Source: Bacillota bacterium (lineage in GTDB: Bacteria > Bacillota > Clostridia > Oscillospirales > Ruminococcaceae). From it: a stretch of 23,506 bases of DNA. Position numbers and translations under genes: made by a program. Every line of letters starts with the position of its first letter. Within the stretch, counting starts at the first letter, position 1. Location: NCBI GenBank assembly GCA_023391005.1, contig JAEWBS010000028.1:1-23506 (forward strand), in the 5' to 3' direction. Under the pieces are notes generated by a model, which saw only the letters and a list, made by a program, of their open reading frames with translations, made no database searches and was not told where the DNA came from. This document shows positions 5,939 through 12,522 of this stretch, piece after piece.

Positions 5939-6859
5939 ATGTCTCTGCCGCAATATTCTTTGACACCCGGGCTGACAAGACAAACGGCCATCAACCAGAT
6001 TATCGCCTCCATCGCCGCGGAAGAACTGTCACTGAGCCATGTTCTCAACGCAGAGGGCGAAAAGATTCAATACGCCGTGGGAACGCTCGCAGGGCTGGTC
6101 GACCCCGCGACGCTTGCGGATGTGATGAATGTAAACGCCAGCGCCAACAGTCTGATTCAGGCGGTGCTGGAAAACCAGATATTGCTCAACGGTAAATTGT
6201 CGGACGCTTTGCAAACGCCTGTGCTCTACGGGCCCACCGGGCCCACCGGCCCCACCGGACCCACAGGGCCTGCGCTGGGCCCCACCGGCCCTGAAGGCGC
6301 AGCCGGACCGGCAGGTTTGACCGGCCCCCAAGGCCTGCCCGGTCCCGTCGGCCCTGCCGGCCCCACCGGTGCAACAGGCCCTACCGGACCCACCGGGCCC
6401 ACCGGACCGACAGGGTCAACCGGCGCCGACGCCCCCTCTCCGCCGCCCTCTGCCACGGCCGGATTTGCGGCCAACACCGCTGGCGGGTTGGTGACGGTAT
6501 TGGTCGCCGGAACGCCTTTGTCGTTCCCTAGCGTACAGCTCTTATCCCCTGATATTACGCTGACCAGCGGCAATACACTGTTTACTGTCAATACGACGGG
6601 CTTTTACCGCGTATCCTATCACGTTAACACCACTGCCGCCGTTTTGCTGGGTACCCGGCTGGTGATTAACGGGGCAAACATTCTGCAAACGACCATTCCC
6701 CCCGCGCTGAGTACCTCTCAGTTCTATAACGAAATCGAGGTCGGTCTCACCGCCGGTTCAACGATTCAGCTACAAATGTACGCGCCGCTTATTCTGGGCG
6801 CCGCAACACTGCTTGGCGGCAGCCTTGGCGCTTCTCTAATGATTATTCGTTTAAGCTGA
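5939..6859 (+). CDS. Collagen-like exosporium-type glycoprotein (BclA-like), second copy
   Basis: A 306-residue paralogue of the preceding gene, 16 bp downstream and preceded by a G-rich ribosome-binding site. The N-terminal shared domain is at 22-49 (ASIAAEELSLSHVLNAEGEK). The collagen-like segment spans about 98-163, again GPT-rich with one extra residue at GPALGPT. A short Pro/Ser linker (164-172) leads to the BclA-like domain containing LFTVNTTGFYRVSYHVNTT and ending LMIIRLS. The two collagen proteins probably form homo- or heterotrimers on the spore surface. Last gene of the three-gene unit, followed by a strong terminator. Repeats of GGC-CCN-ACN codons make this region prone to replication slippage. 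Confidence 0.85.
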   Translation: MSLPQYSLTPGLTRQTAINQIIASIAAEELSLSHVLNAEGEKIQYAVGTLAGLVDPATLADVMNVNASANSLIQAVLENQILLNGKLSDALQTPVLYGPTGPTGPTGPTGPALGPTGPEGAAGPAGLTGPQGLPGPVGPAGPTGATGPTGPTGPTGPTGSTGADAPSPPPSATAGFAANTAGGLVTVLVAGTPLSFPSVQLLSPDITLTSGNTLFTVNTTGFYRVSYHVNTTAAVLLGTRLVINGANILQTTIPPALSTSQFYNEIEVGLTAGSTIQLQMYAPLILGAATLLGGSLGASLMIIRLS

Positions 6860-6907
6860 AACGGTGTTTATTGAAAGCAATTGAACGCGATATTTGTGTT
6901 CGAGCGC

Positions 6908-6948
6908 AAAGAGCGGCGCGGCCCCATGCGGGCTGCACCGCTCTTTTT
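6908..6948 (+). terminator. Terminator of the surface-protein operon
   Basis: Stem AAAGAGCGG/CCGCTCTTT (9 bp) extended by GCGGCCC/GGGCTGC (one G-T pair) around loop CATGC, followed by T5. Classic intrinsic terminator 48 bp after the third surface-protein stop. Confidence 0.88.
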
Positions 6949-6986
6949 ACACCATTAAATATTTATGATTAAAAGCGATGAATCTC

Positions 6987-7098
6987 TTGGATAAAGAGTT
7001 ATTATGGCTATAAAGCAGGCTATGAGATCAAAGGTGTGTTGACGGTCCAGTGCAAAGCATCGGTGAACATAAATTTCACCGGGCTTTGCACCGTTTTT
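6987..7098 (+). ncRNA. Candidate small RNA unit with terminator-like hairpin
   Basis: TTGGAT (6987-6992), 16 bases, TATAAA (7009-7014) could start an RNA near 7021. A strong two-part hairpin follows (GTGCAAAGC 7050-7058 with GCTTTGCAC 7083-7091; CGGTGAA with TTCACCG inside) and a T-run at 7094-7098. The unit would be about 80 bases. A competing reading is a decayed gene: the frame ending at a TAA near 7167 is open back to 6982 and encodes a hydrophobic tail including FIGFLFMAYMVAAD, but has no convincing start. The -35 is weak. Confidence 0.25.
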
Positions 7099-7217
7099 AT
7101 CGGCTTTTTATTCATGGCCTATATGGTCGCTGCTGATTTACCACTGATTTTAATGGCTGAGAACTAAGCATTTATGAAGATATCTCCGTTATTGTTTGGG
7201 ATCTGGGTATGTTTGCT

Positions 7218-7444
7218 GTCGCTTCCTTACGGGAGCGTGGATTGAAACAGCATCACTGCACCCGCTTTTCTCAGGTGCTTCGGCCGCTTTCCCCTCGCGG
7301 GTGGTAAATTTTAACTGAAAAGGCATGCGGCAGTTACAGCGGCCATGGTCGCAACCCACGCGGATGCGTGGATTGAAATATGTCATGGATCAGTGACAAG
7401 GAATCCTTGTGTGTCGCGCCCTTCACGGGCGCAGGTACCGCTCT
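7218..7444 (+). CRISPR. Degenerate four-repeat CRISPR-like array (subtype I-C type)
   Basis: Four related units start at 7218, 7283, 7348 and 7413, an exact 65-bp period. Units 1 and 3 end GCGTGGATTGAAAC and GCGTGGATTGAAAT, the hallmark 3' end of I-C repeats, and begin GTCGC. Unit 2 (7283-7315) keeps GCCGC and a GTAAATTTTAAC end. Unit 4 keeps GTCGCGCCCTTCACGGGCGC but loses the 3' end, as terminal repeats often do. Intervening spacers are 34, 32 and 32-33 bases (7249-7282, 7316-7347, 7380-7412) and unrelated to one another. The repeats differ in the stem arms, yet the arms still pair within each unit. Orientation implies a leader on the left. No cas gene is present, so it is an orphan or decaying array. 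Confidence 0.6.
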
Positions 7445-7491
7445 GTACGAGACCCCACCCGTCAGATGTCAGGCAAACCAATTGTGCGCTA

Positions 7492-8331
7492 TCAAACCCA
7501 CCGCTTGTACCTAAAAAAGATAAAGCTGAACAGCACCACCGCTACACTTAAGCAAATAACCAAAAGATACCCGTAAGGCCAACCGTATTCCGGCATTCTC
7601 AAGTTCATGCCATACCAGCCCACAATAAGCGTGAGCGGCAGAAAAATGGCCGTCACCACTGTGAAGACCTTCATCAGGCTGTTCTGCTCAATATCTATCT
7701 GTGCCTGATAGGCCTCGCGCACCTGAGTGACATAGTCTCTCAGTGTTAAAACATGTGAAAACAGACGGTCGATGCGGTTATCCAACGCCTTAAAATACCG
7801 CAGATAGGTCCTGTCAATCAGCCCGCGTTCGTTCTCGACCAGCTCTTCAAATATCTGGTTGAGCTGTTCATAGTACCGCTTGAGCCTTAAAAGCTCGCGT
7901 CTGAATTCGATAATCTCATGGGCGCATTCTTTTTTAGAGGCGGTCAACAGCGCATCCTCGGTATCGGTTATGTTTTCTTCCAGCGTTTCGATATAGGCAA
8001 TATCCTCTTTGATCAGTCCATTGAAAAAGGTGTACAGCAGCTTCTCGTTGGGCAGCTCCCCGGGCGTGTCATCGGCGGTTAGCTGCTGCACCAGCCGATA
8101 AGAAGCGTCGCCCTCACAGACAAAAAACAGATCTTCCTTCGTGTGGCAGATGGTGATAAGCTCGGGCGGCGCGAATATATCGCGAATGTTCAGCCAGTCA
8201 AAGGAGATCAGATTAACCCCCTCGTAGCTTTCAAATCGATTAATCTGACCCGGAATCATGCGCTCAAAAACCATCTCGTCGACATAAGGGGCAATCTGAT
8301 CCAGCGCGTTGTGATATAGAGTTTTCAGCAT
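7492..8331 (-). CDS. corA: CorA-family divalent cation (Mg/Co) transporter
   Basis: A 279-residue protein. The N-terminal cytoplasmic domain (about 1-110) leads into long charged helices (115-220) that form the funnel stalk in CorA pentamers. Two C-terminal membrane segments follow: TM1 about 222-239 (TVVTAIFLPLTLIVGWYGMN), and TM2 about 254-273. Between them is the signature YGMN (240-243), the selectivity element, then the acidic-poor loop LRMPEYGWPYG and a basic C-terminus (YKRWV). It probably carries Mg2+ (or Co2+/Ni2+) passively inward. AAGGAG lies 7 bases before the ATG. Monocistronic, ending 47 bp from the CRISPR-like array in the opposite orientation. No M-box riboswitch is visible upstream. 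Slightly short for the family (about 300-350). Confidence 0.92.
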   Translation of the reverse strand: MLKTLYHNALDQIAPYVDEMVFERMIPGQINRFESYEGVNLISFDWLNIRDIFAPPELITICHTKEDLFFVCEGDASYRLVQQLTADDTPGELPNEKLLYTFFNGLIKEDIAYIETLEENITDTEDALLTASKKECAHEIIEFRRELLRLKRYYEQLNQIFEELVENERGLIDRTYLRYFKALDNRIDRLFSHVLTLRDYVTQVREAYQAQIDIEQNSLMKVFTVVTAIFLPLTLIVGWYGMNLRMPEYGWPYGYLLVICLSVAVVLFSFIFFRYKRWV

Positions 8332-8504
8332 ACAAATGCTCCTTTATTTGGTGGTTCGGCCCGTTTGCAGCAGACGTCGCCGGATAATATGACATTTTAT
8401 AGCCGGTCGGTAATACTTGGAGAATAGCACAACCCCCGGCTTTATTCAACAGCCGCGGTCAGCTTGGTCGGGAATATTCCCCACCCTTAGCGCGGCAACC
8501 ATAG

Positions 8505-8652
8505 GACGACGCTATAGTATTTCCACCAAAAGGGCTTTTGTCCCGCTTTCATGATCAGAATTACAAGAAGATCGCCGATATCATCGCGGAGAAAGCGCCC
8601 GGCATTCGCGTCACACTGGATCCGCCCCCGTCGGACAAGCGGGATTTTACAT
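8505..8652 (+). pseudogene. Coding-like fragment of unknown origin
   Basis: After an in-frame TAG at 8502 the plus frame reads about 45 codons with protein-like composition and the local codon preference, including FHDQNYKKIADIIAEKAPGI and VTLDPPPSDKRDF. It then passes into low-complexity AT-rich sequence. There is no ribosome-binding site and no good start codon. I do not recognise the parent family. It could be a gene fragment left by deletion or simply a chance ORF. Confidence 0.22.
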
Positions 8653-8910
8653 CATTGTCGAAAAAATCAGGAAATTTTATTAAAATTCCCGTTTATTCAT
8701 ATAAACCTATTGCATTTTACAGAAAGGCCATGCTAACATAATATCAAGCGATACTCATGCAATGCAGGAGCTAATCGCGGGTTAATGGGGCTTAAAACAA
8801 CGGTGGGTTATTGAAACATTACGGAAACGGCCTATCGCATACGTTAAGCATCCTGTTGTAACAGAAATATCTAGGTACAAGCTCGGGGCGCTTGCCTCAG
8901 GCCTGTCAGA

Positions 8911-8916
8911 TATAAT
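8911..8916 (+). promoter_or_regulatory. -10 box of the desulfoferrodoxin gene
   Basis: A perfect TATAAT 24 bases before the start, just upstream of AAGGAG. No good -35 at 16-18 bases, which may mean activator dependence. Confidence 0.4.
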
Positions 8917-8940
8917 ATTAAACAAAGGAGACTGATTGAA

Positions 8941-9309
8941 ATGAAATTTTTTAAATGTGAGCATTGCGGCAACATCATCACCCATGTAAAAGACTCGGGC
9001 GTGCCGGTTGTTTGTTGCGGTGAAAAGATGAAAGAGATTATCCCCGGCGTTGTCGATGCGTCGAAGGAGAAGCACGTTCCCGTGGTGCAAATTGAGGGCG
9101 CTAAGGTCATCGTCAGCGTCGGCTCTGTCGAGCATCCGATGATTGAAGCACATTACATAGAGTGGATCGGCATTCTGACCAAGCAGGGTATCCAGCTCAA
9201 ATATTTGAACCCCGGCGAAAAGCCCGAGGCCTGTTTTGAGCTTTGTGAAGACGACGCGGTTGTAGAGGCTTATGAATATTGCAATCTGCACGGTCTGTGG
9301 AAGGCTTAA
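8941..9309 (+). CDS. dfx: Desulfoferrodoxin (superoxide reductase)
   Basis: A 122-residue two-domain protein of the usual length, reducing superoxide to hydrogen peroxide without making oxygen, an oxidative-stress defence of anaerobes. The N-terminal desulforedoxin-like domain has Cys6, Cys9 (CEHC), Cys25 and Cys26 (VVCCGEK) for the FeCys4 centre. The neelaredoxin-like domain has the catalytic Fe ligands His45 (EKHVPV, with Lys44), His65 (VEHP), His71 (EAHYIEW), Cys114 and His117 (CNLHGLW), so both centres appear intact. Cytoplasmic. AAGGAG lies 10 bases before the ATG, with TATAAT upstream. No rubredoxin or rubrerythrin partner is in the window, so the electron donor must be encoded elsewhere. 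Followed by two strong hairpins. Confidence 0.96.
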   Translation: MKFFKCEHCGNIITHVKDSGVPVVCCGEKMKEIIPGVVDASKEKHVPVVQIEGAKVIVSVGSVEHPMIEAHYIEWIGILTKQGIQLKYLNPGEKPEACFELCEDDAVVEAYEYCNLHGLWKA

Positions 9310-9324
9310 AACTCAAAACAGCAC

Positions 9325-9356
9325 GGGGTACGCGGCATCTTGATGCCGCGTACCCC
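9325..9356. repeat. Perfect 15-bp hairpin after desulfoferrodoxin
   Basis: GGGGTACGCGGCATC, a TT loop, then the exact complement. It sits 15 bases after the dfx stop and lacks a T-run, so it is not itself a normal intrinsic terminator. It may stabilise the mRNA 3' end. A conventional terminator follows 8 bases later. Confidence 0.7.
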
Positions 9357-9364
9357 CATTCAAG

Positions 9365-9399
9365 AAAAGGGATTCTCACGCGGGTGAGAATCCCTTTTT
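9365..9399 (+). terminator. Terminator of the desulfoferrodoxin gene
   Basis: A perfect 15-bp stem (AAAAGGGATTCTCAC/GTGAGAATCCCTTTT) with loop GCGG and one more T after the stem. Strong intrinsic terminator; the A-rich 5' arm makes it usable in both directions. Confidence 0.9.
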
Positions 9400-9627
9400 G
9401 CCTTTTATTCTTGGGCAAATATTTCTCATGAACGCATATGCAAAAGGCAAAATTTAGTATATAATTTTAATAAAAAATGAAGAATTTTTATCTTATATGT
9501 CGAAAAAGCTCCCCACTCCACTGCGCCACACAATTTTAAAACGCAGTTCCCGCGCCTGACACTTTAAAGCATCGAAGCGGCGGCTTGGTTTTTGAATTGG
9601 TCTTTATAACAGAAAGGATGGTCAGTC

Positions 9628-12255
9628 ATGACGCAACAATATGCGCAAAAGTATATTGATTCGCTGCCCTACGCATACGCATGCTGCAAAAACGTCTATG
9701 ATAAATGGGGGTACGTTGCTGACATCATTTTTGTTGAAATAAATCCTGCGTTTGAATCGCTCTTCAACATCTCGCGCAGCGCATTAATCGGCCGGAGCAT
9801 GTATGACTTTTGGACTGATTTTGACGTTGAACCTTCCGCCTTATTTGACCAATTAACAGCATATAATCCCTTTAAAACACGGGAGATCTGCCGCAAAACA
9901 ACCCGCGCGTGGTTTAGTCTGGATATATTTTGGCTTGAATACGGCGTATTTGCCGTACAGCTACAGGATATCACAGAAAAAAAGCAGCTCCTAAGCAGTC
10001 TCATCCGCCAAAAAAATACCGGCGGCGCCGACATTGATTTGAATTTTTTGTTTAACAGCACACAGGACTGCATGTTTATGGCGGAATATATCGACGGTGA
10101 TTTTTATTACATTTTTTTAAACGCCGCACATGAAAAGACAACGGGTTTTCAGAGTCATTTGATCGCCGGAAAAACGCCTGTAGAGGTCTGGGGAGAACAA
10201 CAGGGGAAAAGGCTTGCCGCCTTTTATCTTCAAGCGGTCACCCAAAATGAAAATCAGGTCTACGAAGAGATTTTAAACATCAACGGCCGTCCCTATTATT
10301 TTCTGACAAGCTTATCGGTCGCAAAAGAGGCGGGGCATCAATACATCATCGTTTCAAGAAAAGACATCACCCAGTACAAAATGCTTCAGGAAAATCATCT
10401 GGTACTGTTGCAGCGGCTGCAATCGATGTTTGACGACCATATCGCCACCATGCTCATCATCGACCCGTTCTCGGGCAAGATTTTGGACGCCAATCCTTCC
10501 GCGTGCCGCTTCTACGGCTATGAAAAGGCACAGCTGCTAAGCATGAGCATACAAAATATCAATGTGCTTCCAATACAAGAAATCGCCAAACAGGGAAAAG
10601 CGGCCTACGAGCGAAAAAAGCAGCATTTTATATTCCCACACCGGCTTGCCAGCGGCGAAATAAGAATTGTCGAGGCCTACGTCTGCCCCATCGGTACACA
10701 AGAGGTGCCGCAGCTTTTCTCGATTATCTTCGATGTGACCGATCGGGAGACCTATCGAAAAAATCTGTTTTACGAGAAAGAGTTATTAAATACCACACTA
10801 AAATCAATTGGCGACGGTGTCGTCACGACCGATGTTGCCGGTAAAATTACCTCCCTTAACAATGTGGCGCAAGAGATTGTCGGCTACAGCCATGACGAAG
10901 CAAAGGGCGCTGATTTTGCAGACATTTTTATTCTTAAAAATGAAGAAACCGAAGAACTGGTTGAAAGCCCGGTGGAACGCGTTTTAAAAACCGGAAAAAT
11001 AGTTGGCCTTGCGAATCACACTGTGATCATTAACCGATACGGCGAAAAAATCTCGATTGCCGACAGCGCCGCGCCGATTAAGAACGAAGAGGGCAAAATC
11101 TTTGGCGTCGTCATGGTTTTCCGTGACGTACGTACCGAAAAAGCGTATCAAAATGAGGTTTTATACCTCAGCTACCACGATGCGCTCACGGGCCTGTACA
11201 ACCGGCGCTTTGTCGAAACCGATCTCCAGCGGCTCAATGCCAATAAATGTGCGCCCGTTGCGGTCATTATGGGCGATGTAAACGGTTTGAAAATTACAAA
11301 TGACGTATTTGGGCACGCCGCGGGAGATGAGCTGCTCAAAAATGTCTCGGCAGCATTTAAAGAAACCTGCACACCAAACGATATTGTCGCCCGTTGGGGC
11401 GGCGACGAGTTCCTGCTGGTTCTGCCTGATAAAACGCTTGAAGATGCCAACAAAATCCTTGAGCGCCTAAAGGCAAATTTCTTAAAACGAAAGGTCGGCA
11501 CCTTTCAGCTAAGCGTTTCGTTAGGCTGCGCCGAACGCAGCAGCCCCACTCAAAGCATGGAGCAGGTTATCCGGCAGGCGGAGGAATGGATGTACCACCA
11601 AAAGCTTTTGGACAGCAAAAGCTATCGCAACACCATCATCAATACGCTGTTGGCGACGCTTTATGAAAAAAGTATGGAAACGGAGGAACACGCCAAGCGG
11701 CTTTTTAAATACTGTGAGGGAATCGGCCGGGAATTAAAGCTTCCCGCGCAGTCGATGAACGAATTATCGCTGCTATCGGTGCTGCATGACATTGGAAAGG
11801 TCGGCATTAATCAAAGCATTTTAAGAAAAACCGGTTCGTTATCCGAAGACGAGTGGCTTGAAATGAAAAAGCATTGCGAAATCGGCTATCGCATTACGCA
11901 AAATACGCCCGAGCTTGCGCTCGTCTCAGAATATATTCTGCACCACCATGAGCACTGGGACGGCAATGGCTATCCAAAAGGGTTAAAGGGCGAAGAAATT
12001 CCGATTTGCTGCCGTATTCTCGCGGTGGCGGACGCGTTTGACGCTATGACTAACGACAGAATTTACCGCAAAGCGATCAGCATAGATGATGCCATCGCAG
12101 AGTTGCGCAGTCATGCGGGCACCCAATTCTCACCGCAGATTGTCGAGATTTTTATCGGTATTTTGCAAAAGGAGCAGATCCAGATGTCAGAGAACGGGGG
12201 CGTCGTACAGAATGTTACGCCCGTTGTGGGTGCGGGGGTTGAAGTCCTGCTATAA
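9628..12255 (+). CDS. Four-PAS GGDEF / HD-GYP c-di-GMP signalling protein
   Basis: An 875-residue protein without membrane segments, so a cytoplasmic sensor. Four PAS-like domains lie at about 10-117, 138-250, 265-378 and 385-505. They are followed by a GGDEF domain (about 512-660) with an intact GGDEF at 591-595 and the substrate motif FGHAAGDELL, and by an HD-GYP domain (about 670-850) with HDIGK (720-724), HHEHWDGNGYP (773-783) and a downstream DAFDAMT. Both active sites look intact, so it may both make and break cyclic di-GMP depending on PAS ligands. The usual RxxD inhibitory site before GGDEF is absent (the residues there are CTPND). AAAGGA precedes the ATG; a TATAAT (9460-9465) lies in the leader. 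Monocistronic. Ligands cannot be read from the sequence. Confidence 0.93.
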   Translation: MTQQYAQKYIDSLPYAYACCKNVYDKWGYVADIIFVEINPAFESLFNISRSALIGRSMYDFWTDFDVEPSALFDQLTAYNPFKTREICRKTTRAWFSLDIFWLEYGVFAVQLQDITEKKQLLSSLIRQKNTGGADIDLNFLFNSTQDCMFMAEYIDGDFYYIFLNAAHEKTTGFQSHLIAGKTPVEVWGEQQGKRLAAFYLQAVTQNENQVYEEILNINGRPYYFLTSLSVAKEAGHQYIIVSRKDITQYKMLQENHLVLLQRLQSMFDDHIATMLIIDPFSGKILDANPSACRFYGYEKAQLLSMSIQNINVLPIQEIAKQGKAAYERKKQHFIFPHRLASGEIRIVEAYVCPIGTQEVPQLFSIIFDVTDRETYRKNLFYEKELLNTTLKSIGDGVVTTDVAGKITSLNNVAQEIVGYSHDEAKGADFADIFILKNEETEELVESPVERVLKTGKIVGLANHTVIINRYGEKISIADSAAPIKNEEGKIFGVVMVFRDVRTEKAYQNEVLYLSYHDALTGLYNRRFVETDLQRLNANKCAPVAVIMGDVNGLKITNDVFGHAAGDELLKNVSAAFKETCTPNDIVARWGGDEFLLVLPDKTLEDANKILERLKANFLKRKVGTFQLSVSLGCAERSSPTQSMEQVIRQAEEWMYHQKLLDSKSYRNTIINTLLATLYEKSMETEEHAKRLFKYCEGIGRELKLPAQSMNELSLLSVLHDIGKVGINQSILRKTGSLSEDEWLEMKKHCEIGYRITQNTPELALVSEYILHHHEHWDGNGYPKGLKGEEIPICCRILAVADAFDAMTNDRIYRKAISIDDAIAELRSHAGTQFSPQIVEIFIGILQKEQIQMSENGGVVQNVTPVVGAGVEVLL

Positions 12256-12278
12256 CGCAAATAATCTTAATTTACTTG

Positions 12279-12416
12279 CTCGCTCTCTTTGAGGAGCGTG
12301 GGTTGAAGTGCAATTCGTCCAAAATTCAGCGCACATGAACCGATTGCGTCGCTCTTTTAGGGGGAAGCGTGGGACAAAAAACGTTGCCACTCCCTGCATG
12401 GCGCGAGATTCATTAC
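12279..12416 (+). CRISPR. CRISPR-like repeat relic C
   Basis: The first unit (12279-12309) starts TCGCTCTC and ends GAGCGTGGGTTGAAGT, close to the I-C repeat end. After a 38-base spacer a second unit (12348-12382) starts GTCGCTCTT and carries AAGCGTGGGAC then a run of A. Directly adjacent, 12383-12416 begins GTTGCCACTCCCTGCATGG and ends GATTCATTAC, a possible third, highly decayed unit with its spacer lost. Same orientation as the 7218-7444 array and 23 bp after the GGDEF/HD-GYP stop. Unit one is fairly good, the others weak. Confidence 0.4.
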
Positions 12417-12468
12417 GGTGCGCCCCAAGCTCTTGTCAGGCCCACGCGCTGGCACTAAGTGACACTTT

Positions 12469-12503
12469 ATAAAACAGCCCGGTGTTGTACCGGGCTGTTT
12501 TAT
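12469..12503. terminator. Bidirectional terminator
   Basis: A 15-bp perfect stem (ATAAAACAGCCCGGT/ACCGGGCTGTTTTAT) with loop GTTGT and T-rich flanks on both strands. It ends the alcohol dehydrogenase transcript on minus (20 bp after its stop) and could stop plus-strand readthrough from the c-di-GMP gene. Confidence 0.88.
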
Positions 12504-12522
12504 TTGCTAAACGCTGCACCCT

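Larger units (their letters stand above)
8332..8940. other. 609-bp spacer between corA and desulfoferrodoxin
   Basis: Divergent spacer holding the leader regions of both flanking genes. A coding-like relic (8505-8652, plus) lies within it. A GTGGGTTATTGAAAC stretch near 8802-8816 recalls the I-C repeat end but lacks the rest of the unit. I saw no complete gene, RNA or terminator. Confidence 0.4.

Noticed and set aside
8332..8460. M-box magnesium riboswitch ahead of corA
   Set aside because: The leader is short and shows none of the conserved M-box segments.
8775..8816. Another CRISPR-like unit ending GTGGGTTATTGAAAC
   Set aside because: Only the 3' end resembles the repeat; the stem is absent and no unit lies 65 bp to either side.
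9498..9504. Spo0A box (TGTCGAA) upstream of the GGDEF/HD-GYP gene, and another at 8656-8662
   Set aside because: A 7-base match is expected a few times by chance in a window this size, and neither is placed clearly against a promoter.
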